DNA from: an uncultured Dehalococcoidia bacterium
GTDB lineage: Bacteria; Chloroflexota; Dehalococcoidia; Lucifugimonadales; UBA1123
Assembly: GCA_951812505.1 (NCBI GenBank)
Contig: CATOSI010000005.1
Coordinates: 62,001-126,000 of the forward strand
Direction of reading: 5' to 3'
DNA: 64,000 nt
Shown: piece after piece, positions 18,448 to 25,978 of the stretch
How the letters are laid out: every line of letters starts with the position of its first letter
Position numbering within the stretch: the first letter of the stretch is position 1
Translations under genes and position numbers: made by a program
The notes under the pieces: model-generated
Databases searched by the model: none
What the model saw: the letters and a program-made list of their open reading frames with translations, nothing else
What the model was told of the DNA's origin: nothing

Positions 18448-19391
18448 TAGAAAATTCCCTACGTGTCGTTTTCATGGGCACACCCCAATTTGCGGTCCCG
18501 GCCCTCGGCGCACTCATGAACGCGGGCCACGACGTCATAGGTGTATTCACTCAGCCCGACCGACGCTCTGGTCGAGGACGAAGGCTTACCGCCCCGCCCG
18601 TCAAGGAGTTCGCACAGCGGAGAGGACTCCCCGTCTTCCAGCCCGCGTCTCTCAGGGAAGACGCAGACGCGAGAGATCGCATAGACGACCTTGCTCCCGA
18701 CGCCATCGTAGTAGCCGCATACGGACTATTCCTGCCTGACGATACACTCGCCGCGCCTCGGCTAGGATGTCTCAATATCCACCCGTCTCTGCTGCCCCGA
18801 CATCGCGGACCCTCACCCGTCGCCACGTCCATCATGGACGGCGACGAGACCACGGGCGTAACCATCATGCTCCTGGACGAAGGCATGGACACCGGCCCAA
18901 TCCTAGCTCAGCATGAAACCCCAATCGCCCAGGAAGAGACTTGCGACGAACTAACGCTGAGGCTCTTCGACATCGGCGCCAGTCTCCTCACGAAGACCCT
19001 TGACAGTTGGAACAAGGGCGAGATCACACCGACAACCCAGGACGATGCACGCGCCACCATCACCAGGCGTTTACAGCGTTCCGACGGGGAAATTGACTGG
19101 GACAAGACCGCGATTGAGATAGGGCGCAGGGTACGAGCATTTACGCCCTGGCCGGGAACGTTCACTACATGGCAGGGTAGAACATTGAAAATACTGAGCG
19201 CTGAACCCACAGATGAAGCTTTAGATTCTCCGCCAAGCGTCGTATCGCTCCTGAATAGCGAGAGCATCGCCGTAGCAACCGGCAACGGCGCACTTCGACT
19301 GCACGAAATTCAGTTAGAGGGTCGCCAGGCCTCAAACGCCGCCGACTTTTCCCGAGGCCGCCCCGAATTCATTGGTTCAACGCTCGGCTGA
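18444..19391 (+). CDS. fmt: Methionyl-tRNA formyltransferase
   Basis: 315 residues. ATG 18444 overlaps the upstream TGA by one base pair set (ATGA), and GGAG lies at 18430-18433. V-F-M-G-T-P-x-F-A-V-P opens the formyl-transferase Rossmann-like domain. The catalytic N-I-H with S-L-L-P-R-H-R-G-P-S-P and D-E-G-M-D-T-G-P are intact, and the C-terminal tRNA-binding domain (S-D-G-E-I-D-W, R-A-F-x-P-W-P-G) is present. It formylates initiator Met-tRNA using 10-formyl-tetrahydrofolate. Peptide deformylase, its usual neighbour, is not in the window. Confidence 0.93.
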   Translation: MIENSLRVVFMGTPQFAVPALGALMNAGHDVIGVFTQPDRRSGRGRRLTAPPVKEFAQRRGLPVFQPASLREDADARDRIDDLAPDAIVVAAYGLFLPDDTLAAPRLGCLNIHPSLLPRHRGPSPVATSIMDGDETTGVTIMLLDEGMDTGPILAQHETPIAQEETCDELTLRLFDIGASLLTKTLDSWNKGEITPTTQDDARATITRRLQRSDGEIDWDKTAIEIGRRVRAFTPWPGTFTTWQGRTLKILSAEPTDEALDSPPSVVSLLNSESIAVATGNGALRLHEIQLEGRQASNAADFSRGRPEFIGSTLG

Positions 19392-19421
19392 TGATTCAGG
19401 TAGCCTGCACCATCGCGAGCA

Positions 19422-20558
19422 CTACGCCCCTACCGACACTCGCTCCCTCATTCCATCCAGCACCGACACGGTCTCACTGACAAGATCGGCCATAATGTCC
19501 GCAGCCGGCCTCGCCTCGTTCACCATGCCCGCTCCCTGTCCTGCGGGATTGAATACCAGGTCGTACCGCTTGGAACGCTCCGCCGCGGCGTTGAAACCGG
19601 ACATCAATACCCCCTGAAGCGGCATCGGCAGCGTGTCCAGCCCTGAATTCTCCCACGCCTGCACAATAGGACCCTGGTATTGTCGCGCCGTCTTACCGGT
19701 GTAGGATCGAGATATGATGAAGTCCTCCGATCTGCCTCGGATTATCGTCTCCTGCTGGGCATCATATATCCCGCACTCTTTGGCTGCGAGAAATGCGGTG
19801 CCCATCCACGCACCTTCCGCCCCGAGTGCCAGAGAGGCGGCGATTCCCCGTCCGTTAGCAATGCCTCCGGCGGCGACCACCGGCAGCGGCGCGACCGCGT
19901 CCACCACCTGAGGAACGAGCGGCATGGTTGCTATCCGACCGGTATGTCCTCCTGCCTCGGTTCCCTGTGCCACGATAATGTCCACGCCCGCCGCGACCTG
20001 CCTGTGCGCGTTTCGTACGCTCCCAACCAGGCCCATCACCTTCACGCCTTTCTCCCTCGCCATGGGAACAACCCAGGCCGGATCCCCTAGCGCCGCCGCG
20101 AACACTGCCACATCCTCCTCCAGGATCATCTCCACCTGCTTGCGTGCCAAGGCCAGCCCGGTCTCGCCCGGTTCGGGCGGATCGGCCCTCTCCAGTCCGA
20201 ATTCCTCTATCAGCGTGTCCACGAACGCCGCGTGCCTCGGATACTGTCTCCGCACCGCATCGAACTGCGACTCCGGCTGTCCGCTGCCTCCGCTCGTATC
20301 CACACTTCCCGTAACCACTGGCAGAAGCAGGTCAACGCCGAACGGCTTATCGGTCAACTCCCGGACCCTTCGGATTCGACCACGCAGCGCCTCCACCTCC
20401 ATACCTGTACCACCCATTACGCCCAGACCACCCGCTTCGGACACGGCCGCCACCAGTTCTGGTGGAGTCCATCTGCCTCCCATACCCGCGAGACAGATAG
20501 GGTATCCAACTTCTAGAATGTCGCAGAGCCTCGTGCTCAATACCGGAGCCGTCATCAT
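19422..20558 (-). CDS. Nitronate monooxygenase (2-nitropropane dioxygenase family)
   Basis: 378 residues from ATG 20558, behind GAGGAG on the minus strand; a second ATG follows immediately. The (beta/alpha)8 flavoprotein signatures are visible: P-I-C-L-A-G-M-G at the N terminus, A-G-G-L-G-V-M-G-G-T-G, V-A-Q-G-T-E-A-G-G-H-T-G with the catalytic-region histidine, A-A-G-G-I-A-N-G-R-G and G-A-x-G-A-W-M-G-T-A-F. The enzyme should use FMN and O2 on alkyl nitronates or related acids. It is convergent with fmt (30 bp) and lies 85 bp downstream of the glycerophosphodiesterase on the same strand. Confidence 0.86.
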   Translation of the reverse strand: MMTAPVLSTRLCDILEVGYPICLAGMGGRWTPPELVAAVSEAGGLGVMGGTGMEVEALRGRIRRVRELTDKPFGVDLLLPVVTGSVDTSGGSGQPESQFDAVRRQYPRHAAFVDTLIEEFGLERADPPEPGETGLALARKQVEMILEEDVAVFAAALGDPAWVVPMAREKGVKVMGLVGSVRNAHRQVAAGVDIIVAQGTEAGGHTGRIATMPLVPQVVDAVAPLPVVAAGGIANGRGIAASLALGAEGAWMGTAFLAAKECGIYDAQQETIIRGRSEDFIISRSYTGKTARQYQGPIVQAWENSGLDTLPMPLQGVLMSGFNAAAERSKRYDLVFNPAGQGAGMVNEARPAADIMADLVSETVSVLDGMRERVSVGA

Positions 20559-20643
20559 TCACTCCTCATAATGGATTTTCGCAGCGCGGATTGTAGAATC
20601 AGCGCCATTGGGTGTCAATTTACGCGATACACAAACGACGTAA

Positions 20644-21387
20644 TTACTGCCTTCTTCCCAGATACTCCATCAGCTTGTCCGGGAAGTTAACCGTCGTGCC
20701 ATCCGCCCCGCAGTCCACGGCACGCCGCATTAGCTCTTCGCTATAAGCGCCGTGACACCGAACCACAAAGCCCTTTTGATGCAGCTTGCTTACCAGTTCC
20801 GGCGTTGTGATGTCCGCGCGCGGGCACACTTGGTCGAGCCCCAGTTCCAGGGCCTGTTCGATGATCGAGTAGTCCCATGAGCTGTCTCGCCCCAACGGGA
20901 CAAGCCATCCCGTCGTGAGTTCAGGAGCATACATCCTGGTTTCTTCCAACCACGGTTTCCAGAAAGATGTGATTGTGACATCTTCAGTCATACCATGCGC
21001 CCTAACCATATCCGCAGCTCGACTCGCCAGACCTTCTGCACGCGCCTTGATCTCGACATGAAAGTAAAGCCTGCCCTTGTACTGCTCGAATATCTCGGCT
21101 AGCGTCCTGATGCGTTCACCAGAATACTCCGGCCCAAACCACGACCCGGCGTCCAGACTCCTCAGTTCCGCAAGCGTCATCTCGGACACTGCGCCTGAAC
21201 CATCGGTCGTCCGGTCCAGTGTATCGTCGTGGATCACCACGATGTGCCCGTCCCGCGAGAAGTGGACATCCAACTCCACCTGTCTGGCTCCAAGCTCCAG
21301 CGCTTTGTCGAACGCCGCAAAAGTGTTCTCAGGGGCATACGAAGACGCGCCTCGATGCGCGATGCACAGAAACTCTCGTTCAGTCAT
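20644..21387 (-). CDS. Glycerophosphodiester phosphodiesterase
   Basis: 247 residues, typical for short bacterial GDPDs such as UgpQ. The catalytic H-R-G (H11, R12), P-E-N-T (E20), V-E-L-D-V (E38, D40) and V-I-H-D-D-T-L-D-R-T-T (H53) motifs are all present, and V-E-I-K lies in the middle. It should hydrolyse deacylated phospholipids to glycerol-3-phosphate and an alcohol; no signal peptide is seen, so it is probably cytoplasmic. The start at ATG 21387 has only a weak ribosome site. It follows a CaiB gene by 31 bp on the same strand, suggesting co-transcription without an obvious functional link. Confidence 0.9.
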   Translation of the reverse strand: MTEREFLCIAHRGASSYAPENTFAAFDKALELGARQVELDVHFSRDGHIVVIHDDTLDRTTDGSGAVSEMTLAELRSLDAGSWFGPEYSGERIRTLAEIFEQYKGRLYFHVEIKARAEGLASRAADMVRAHGMTEDVTITSFWKPWLEETRMYAPELTTGWLVPLGRDSSWDYSIIEQALELGLDQVCPRADITTPELVSKLHQKGFVVRCHGAYSEELMRRAVDCGADGTTVNFPDKLMEYLGRRQ

Positions 21388-21418
21388 TCAACACCGTCCC
21401 CACTTAGCTTGGATTGAA

Positions 21419-22660
21419 TTACAGAATCGCGCCCGCATCCTGGAACTTCTCGATGTCCGACCAGTCGAATCCGAGCTCTTCGATCAGGACTGACTCGGTG
21501 TGCTCGCCCAATTCCGGAGCGCCGCTTCTGATAGTTGCGGGCGTCTCGCTGAAGGCGACCGGGAAGTTGCAGACCTTGATCGGCCCGATGGTTGGATGCT
21601 CAAAGTCCGTGATGTAGCCGTTGGCGATCACCTGCGGATCTTCGGGCAGCTCTTCGATTGTCTGGACCTTAGCGTAGATGAAACCGTAGCGTCGGAAAAT
21701 GGCGTCCCACTCTTCGTACGTCTTGGTGGCGAACGTATCCTCGATGATCCGCATGAGCTCCGGCGAACCGGCCGTGCCGTCCCGCGCTCCCTCCAAAGTC
21801 GGATCTCCCAGAATCCACTCGATCCCCAGCGCCTCGACGAACGGCTTCCAGTAACGAGCAGGCTGAGGGTTGGATATTCTGAGCCAACTCCCACCCTTGC
21901 ACTGATATATGTTGTACATGAAGTTGCCGACCGAATCGCGGTTCAGGCCAGGCAGATGCTGACCCGTCAGCAGGTTCATCCCAACCGCCAGACCCTGGAG
22001 CCACATTGTGCTGCTCATGTGGGACACTTCGACTTTCTGACCCACTCCTTTGCTTTCCCTCGCCCACAGCGCCGAGAGTATCCCAAGACACAGAGTAATG
22101 CCGCCGATCTGGTCCGAAGGCGCCCCTCGAACAGACACCGGGTGCCTCGCCCAGGGCGGCGTAGCGGACATCATGAGTCCGGCGCGAGCCTGGCCGCACC
22201 CGTCTAATGACGGCAATTCCGCGTCAGGACCCTCCGGCCCAAACCCTGACGCCGAAGCGTAGATTAGCTTTGGATTTATCTTCTTGAGAGTATCGTAATC
22301 CATGTCCAGGCGTTCGGCGACGCCCTTTCGGAAGTTCTGTATGATCACGTCCGCGCCCTCGACCAGCCTGTGGACTATCTCCTTGCCCTCCTCGGTCTTC
22401 AGATTTACCGCGACTCCACGCTTGCTGCGGTTGCACGTCTCGAAGTAGGCGTTCCTTCCAGCCGGAAGGCCGGCGTCCGCGGACTCCATTCGCGCGACGG
22501 CCCGCCCGACGTCGCCGTCCAGCGCCTCTATCTTGATCACGTCCGCGCCCATGTCGCCCAGCATCGAAGCGGCCACCGGCCCGAACTGCCACATCGTCCA
22601 GTCCAGCACTCTGACCCCGCTCAACGGCCCTGCGGCCAATCCGTTTAGTTCACTGCTCAT
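21419..22660 (-). CDS. CaiB/BaiF (family III) CoA-transferase
   Basis: 413 residues from ATG 22660 with GGGAG upstream. G-V-R-V-L-D-W-T, A-D-V-I-K-I-E and N-R-S-K-R-G-V-A-V-N-L are the usual N-terminal signatures. The catalytic aspartate is present in A-P-S-D-Q-I-G-G before L-G-I-L-S-A-L-W. It transfers CoA between carboxylates; substrates are unknown. The glycerophosphodiesterase and nitronate monooxygenase genes follow on the same strand. Confidence 0.88.
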   Translation of the reverse strand: MSSELNGLAAGPLSGVRVLDWTMWQFGPVAASMLGDMGADVIKIEALDGDVGRAVARMESADAGLPAGRNAYFETCNRSKRGVAVNLKTEEGKEIVHRLVEGADVIIQNFRKGVAERLDMDYDTLKKINPKLIYASASGFGPEGPDAELPSLDGCGQARAGLMMSATPPWARHPVSVRGAPSDQIGGITLCLGILSALWARESKGVGQKVEVSHMSSTMWLQGLAVGMNLLTGQHLPGLNRDSVGNFMYNIYQCKGGSWLRISNPQPARYWKPFVEALGIEWILGDPTLEGARDGTAGSPELMRIIEDTFATKTYEEWDAIFRRYGFIYAKVQTIEELPEDPQVIANGYITDFEHPTIGPIKVCNFPVAFSETPATIRSGAPELGEHTESVLIEELGFDWSDIEKFQDAGAIL

Positions 22661-22728
22661 GTCCGCTCCCGGCGCGTGTTTTCATAATGTCAGACAGAGA
22701 ATCCGGCTTTAGAATATGTCGCTGATAC

Positions 22729-23256
22729 TTACGCTGAAACCCTTGATTGTGGAGGCGGTAGCGTGTCGCCTTCGTAAAGTGTGTCGGAAAGCTCCAGGTA
22801 TCCGTTTCTAAGGCGCATGACCCACAGAGTTCGGTTGATAGGGTCTATCAGCCAGTATTCCTTGACTCCGTACTTAGCATACAGATCGCGCTTGGTAACC
22901 CAGTCACGCCCGGTAGAATATGAAGAGATGATCTCCACCACAAGGTCCGGAGCGCCCTGAATGTTCGCGTCCGTGATGATGCCGGCGTTTTCTTTAGAGA
23001 CTAAAACCAGGTCAGGCTGGAAAGTATTGTGTTCGGACAACACGACGTCGCATGACGAGAAGAACACGTAGCCCAAGTCCTCCGTCCTGACGAACGTATG
23101 CATCGGCGATCCCAGATTCCCCTGTGCAGTCTGGTGAGCTATGTTCGGAGCAGCGGCCAATATCAGTTCTCCCTCTATGAGTTCATACCGTTCGTCTTCA
23201 GGCGTCTTTCTGTAGTCATCATACGTGAGCTTGACGGTAGGTTTGGCGGTAACCAT
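22729..23256 (-). CDS. Uma2-family protein with frameshifted C terminus
   Basis: 175 residues as encoded, from ATG 23256 with GGGAGG upstream. Y-E-L-I-E-G-E-L, F-Q-P-D-L-V-L-V-S, D-L-V-V-E-I-I-S and K-E-Y-W-L-I-D-P match the Uma2 core, and M-V-T-A-K at the start matches the copy at 3136. The last residues P-P-P-Q-S-R-V-S-A are not family-like. Reading the other frame from about 22760 gives T-A-S-T-I-K-G-F-S-V-S-I-S-D-I-F and a stop at 22709, the expected ending. So a one-base deletion (or a sequencing error) near 22759-22762 has changed the last ~16 residues. The core acidic residues remain. Confidence 0.8.
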   Translation of the reverse strand: MVTAKPTVKLTYDDYRKTPEDERYELIEGELILAAAPNIAHQTAQGNLGSPMHTFVRTEDLGYVFFSSCDVVLSEHNTFQPDLVLVSKENAGIITDANIQGAPDLVVEIISSYSTGRDWVTKRDLYAKYGVKEYWLIDPINRTLWVMRLRNGYLELSDTLYEGDTLPPPQSRVSA

Positions 23257-23333
23257 TCTCTTACCTCCCGCTGTTTCGTCATGTCTGTTGGAACCCGAGT
23301 ATAGTCTATCACCGCAAAGCGATGCGTTCAGTC

Positions 23334-23339
23334 TATAAT
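23334..23339 (+). promoter_or_regulatory. Candidate -10 box of SDR gene
   Basis: TATAAT at 23334-23339 lies 44 bp before the SDR start. No convincing -35 hexamer is found 16-18 bp upstream, so it may depend on an activator or may be chance. Confidence 0.35.
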
Positions 23340-23382
23340 GCGGGAAGAATTATAGAAACAGTCATTCCGCAAGGAGGAAGAC

Positions 23383-24141
23383 ATGGGCAGGCTCGACGGC
23401 AAGGTAGCGATCATAAGCGGCGGCGCAAGAGGACAGGGCGCGGTCGAAACCGAACTCTTTGCAATGGAAGGAGCGAAGGTCATATTCGGCGACGTTCAGG
23501 ACGAAGACGGCAGGAAAGTAGAGGCCAAAGTCTCGGAACTGGGCGGAGACGTGGAGTACATCCACCTCGACGTAACCAGCGAAGACGACTGGCAGCGTGC
23601 CGTCGAACTCGCCGAGAGCAAGTACGGCAAGCTCGACATACTCGTGAATAACGCCGGCATTTCGATGAGACACTCCGACATGGACGTGTCCTCCGAAGAC
23701 TGGGACACGATGATGGATGTCAATGCCAAGGGCGTGTTCCTCGGCGTGAAGTACGCCATCCCCGCCATGCAAAGAGCGGGCGGCGGCTCCATAGTCAACA
23801 TCTCCTCGATAGCGGGCATCCTGGGCAGGCCGCTGGCGTCGCCCGCGTACAGCGCGTCGAAGGGCGCGGTGCGGGTATTCACCAAGTCAACCGCGGGACG
23901 TTTCGCTGGCGAGGGCATCAGGTGCAACTCCATCCACCCGGGTCCTATTGACACTGATATGATTCGTGCCGCCACCAACTCCATCCGACCCGAAACCCGC
24001 GTCGGCGAGATACCCATCGGCAGGCTCGGCCAGCCCGAGGACGTGGCCTACGGCGCCCTCTACCTCGCCTCGGACGAATCCTCATTCGTCACCGGCTCCG
24101 AGCTCGTGATTGATGGCGGCGTATCCAACATCAGGCCGTAG
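23383..24141 (+). CDS. Short-chain dehydrogenase/reductase (SDR)
   Basis: 252 residues with a strong AAGGAGG site. The NAD(P)-binding S-G-G-A-R-G-Q-G, N-N-A-G at residues 89-92, catalytic Ser141/142, Tyr156 and Lys160 (Y-S-A-S-K) and the P-G-P-I-D-T segment define a classical SDR. Asp37 after strand 2 (F-G-D-V) suggests NAD+ preference. It would oxidise or reduce an alcohol/ketone; the substrate is not deducible. The gene is convergent with the amidohydrolase only 9 bp away. Its probable terminator lies inside that gene's coding sequence. Confidence 0.9.
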   Translation: MGRLDGKVAIISGGARGQGAVETELFAMEGAKVIFGDVQDEDGRKVEAKVSELGGDVEYIHLDVTSEDDWQRAVELAESKYGKLDILVNNAGISMRHSDMDVSSEDWDTMMDVNAKGVFLGVKYAIPAMQRAGGGSIVNISSIAGILGRPLASPAYSASKGAVRVFTKSTAGRFAGEGIRCNSIHPGPIDTDMIRAATNSIRPETRVGEIPIGRLGQPEDVAYGALYLASDESSFVTGSELVIDGGVSNIRP

Positions 24142-24150
24142 ATCAAGCGT

Positions 24151-25023
24151 CTATATGCGATAAAGGGCTTCGCTGTTCTTCGAGAACAGCGAAGCCCTTT
24201 CTTCAGCCGAAAATCTGGCCGTTATCTCGTCATAAGCATCCACTATCGCGTCATAGTCGCTGAACAAACTGTCCACCGGCCAATTCGTCGCGAACAGGCT
24301 GCGCTCCACTCCAAACGTCTCTATGCAGTGAAGGACATAAGGCTGAATGCTGTCCACTGTCCAGTCATTGTCCCCCATACCCAGGCCCGAAATCTTGCAG
24401 ACTATGTTGTCCGCCTCGGCGGCGGTACGCATTCCCCGCTTCCAGTTCTCGAAATACTCTGCAGTACGCTCGGACGGGACTCCGGCATGGTCTATGACTA
24501 TCGGGATATTGGGAAACTTCGCGGCAAGCGCAGCCAACTTCTCCATGTCCTGCCACTGCGCCGCTATGCTGGCTACCAGCCCGTACTTCTCCAGCAGCGC
24601 GTACCCCCTGTGAAAGTCCGGCTCCACGAGATAGTCGCCATAAGAAAAGTCTCTGATCCCTCTCATATTGGGAAATTCGCAGTGGCGTTCCAGAGTTGTC
24701 TCCACATCCGGGTGGCGCAGGTCGGCATAAGCTACGATGCCCTGCGGAAACCCTGTCCGGTCCGCGGCCTCCTGTAGCCACTCCGTCTCCTTGACAGGGT
24801 CTTCCGAACCGATGGCCGCCTGAACGTGGACCGCCTTGGTCACATTCGCTCCCCGCGTCAACTCGATGAAGTCCTCGGCGAGCCAGTTGCGTTCTGCCAA
24901 CTTTCTGGGCAGCGTCCCCAGCGAGGGATGTACCACATCAGGCTGCCAGTGAGCGTAGAACAGCTCCGGGTGCTGCATATCGTAGAAGTGTACGTGGGCG
25001 TCAACAAACTCCGGCTTGTCCAT
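24151..25023 (-). CDS. Amidohydrolase_2-type TIM-barrel hydrolase
   Basis: 290 residues from ATG 25023 with a purine-rich GGGGGGAGAAG site. V-D-A-H-V-H-F gives the metal H-x-H, I-V-I-D-H-A-G the later histidine, and F-A-T-N-W-P-V-D the C-terminal aspartate motif, as in L-fuconolactonase and 2-pyrone-4,6-dicarboxylate hydrolase-like members of PF04909. A lactonase or decarboxylase role in sugar-acid or aromatic catabolism is plausible. The last codons form half of the perfect 18-bp inverted repeat at 24162-24200. Confidence 0.85.
   Translation of the reverse strand: MDKPEFVDAHVHFYDMQHPELFYAHWQPDVVHPSLGTLPRKLAERNWLAEDFIELTRGANVTKAVHVQAAIGSEDPVKETEWLQEAADRTGFPQGIVAYADLRHPDVETTLERHCEFPNMRGIRDFSYGDYLVEPDFHRGYALLEKYGLVASIAAQWQDMEKLAALAAKFPNIPIVIDHAGVPSERTAEYFENWKRGMRTAAEADNIVCKISGLGMGDNDWTVDSIQPYVLHCIETFGVERSLFATNWPVDSLFSDYDAIVDAYDEITARFSAEERASLFSKNSEALYRI
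24162..24200. terminator. Perfect 18-bp hairpin inside the amidohydrolase 3' end
   Basis: The 18 bases 24162-24179 are the exact reverse complement of 24183-24200, with loop TCG. The stem starts AAAGGGC and ends GCCCTTT, followed by CTTC on the plus strand, 20 bp after the SDR stop. It probably ends SDR transcription, although it also encodes the last residues (L-F-S-K-N-S-E-A-L) of the converging gene. Confidence 0.75.
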
Positions 25024-25105
25024 TCTCTTCTCCCCCCATATCGGTCTGCCAGTTTCGAGGAAGCATCAATTATCTGGTGGGCAGTTATAGGTCACACCAC
25101 GTCTA

Positions 25106-25132
25106 GTCATTCCCGCCTTCGCGGGAATCCAG
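25106..25132. repeat. REP-like hairpin repeat, copy 2
   Basis: GTCATTCCCG-CCTTCG-CGGGAATCCAG: arms ATTCCCG/CGGGAAT pair perfectly. The loop is the reverse complement of that in the CGAAGG-type copies, so the hairpin core occurs in both orientations. Confidence 0.8.
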
Positions 25133-25360
25133 TGTGTGATTGCAGACCGCGCTAACTTCACCCACCACTTCTGTGATGCTTCCCAGTTTCCACACATACT
25201 ACACAACTGCCTAGTCTTGTGCTACAATCCCACCATAAGAACAAGAGTGCAAATACATAAGTTGAAGTTTATCAACGCCGACAAATTCGGCCCACAATTC
25301 TTTCTGCAGGTGAATCGAGGCTGATTTCATAGCCAAATCCGCCGATTTACAGGTCAAAAC

Positions 25361-25435
25361 CACCTGAAAGGGTCTCCTAGACCCCACCTGAACCCCACTT
25401 GGACTTCACCTGGAGTAATATAAACAGGAATATAT
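25361..25435 (-). repeat. Phased CAGGTG-like hexamer array, locus B
   Basis: On the plus strand CACCTG/CACTTG hexamers start at 25361, 25385, 25396 and 25407; the last three are exactly 11 bp apart and the first gap is 24 bp. Read on the minus strand, the array follows CATATAT and GTTTATATTA. Arrays of the same design lie at 50342-50425 and 61028-61096. Confidence 0.6.
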
Positions 25436-25506
25436 GACCTACTACTTCCCCAGCGGTCCCCCTGGCCGCCCCGCACTGAACCATCCCGCCTCCTCGAACA
25501 CTGCTG

Positions 25507-25536
25507 TTGACACTCCGAAAATGCTTTCGCTATCAT
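25507..25536 (+). promoter_or_regulatory. groESL promoter
   Basis: TTGACA (25507-25512) and TATCAT (25531-25536), 18-bp spacer. The predicted start near 25543 falls at the edge of the CIRCE-type operator. Confidence 0.65.
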
Positions 25537-25541
25537 CTCAA

Positions 25542-25568
25542 TTAGCAGTCTTGTGTATGGACTGCTAA
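25542..25568. promoter_or_regulatory. CIRCE-type HrcA operator (variant)
   Basis: TTAGCAGTC-N9-GACTGCTAA. The consensus CIRCE is TTAGCACTC-N9-GAGTGCTAA; this copy differs by one base in each arm, and the two changes are complementary, so the inverted repeat stays perfect. Location at the transcription start of groESL fits repression by HrcA. Confidence 0.85.
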
Positions 25569-25619
25569 CCACTAAATCAGGCAGTCAACATACTCTAAAA
25601 CAAGGAGGTTCTAGCAAGA

Positions 25620-25928
25620 ATGGCGACTGAAACGAAAGTAATGTTCAAGCCCCTTGGCAACCGCGTGGTTGTCGAGCCCCAGGAGGGCGAAGAGCAGGTG
25701 ACAGCGGGCGGGATATACATTCCGGACACCGCCAAAGAGAAGCCCCAGGAAGGCGTTGTCGTGGCCGTCGGCCCCGGACGCCTGTCCGACGACGGCAGCG
25801 CGCGTCTCCCCATGGAAGTCGCGGTTGGCGACGTGGTCATCTACTCCAAGTACGCCGGCACCGAGTACAGCGACGGCAGCGTCGAGTACCTCGTACTCCG
25901 TGAAGAAGACATCCTGTTCAAGAAGTAA
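25620..25928 (+). CDS. groES: Co-chaperonin GroES
   Basis: 102 residues; AAGGAGGT at 25602-25609 precedes ATG 25620. [12 protein letters not shown], the mobile loop [18 protein letters not shown] and [13 protein letters not shown] are standard. It caps the GroEL ring during protein folding. groEL follows after 50 bp with its own AAGGAGG, and both are controlled from the promoter/CIRCE region at 25507-25568. Confidence 0.97.
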   Translation: MATETKVMFKPLGNRVVVEPQEGEEQVTAGGIYIPDTAKEKPQEGVVVAVGPGRLSDDGSARLPMEVAVGDVVIYSKYAGTEYSDGSVEYLVLREEDILFKK

Positions 25929-25978
25929 CCGATCTATTCCAACACCCCCATTTTCAGATAAGGAGGACTGAACCAGAA

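Larger units (their letters stand above)
25024..25619. other. 596-bp non-coding region upstream of groES
   Basis: No convincing gene is seen. From left to right it holds a REP-like copy (25106-25132), a block resembling one at 47820-47870 (GCTAACTTCACCC, then ACCAC and GCTTCC), a possible -10 TACAAT at 25223-25228, a phased hexamer array (25361-25435), and the groES promoter with a CIRCE-type operator (25507-25568). Confidence 0.6.

Noticed and set aside
25361..25435. CRISPR array interpretation of the phased hexamers
   Set aside because: Units are about 11 bp with hexamer cores, far too short for repeat-spacer units, and no cas genes are present.
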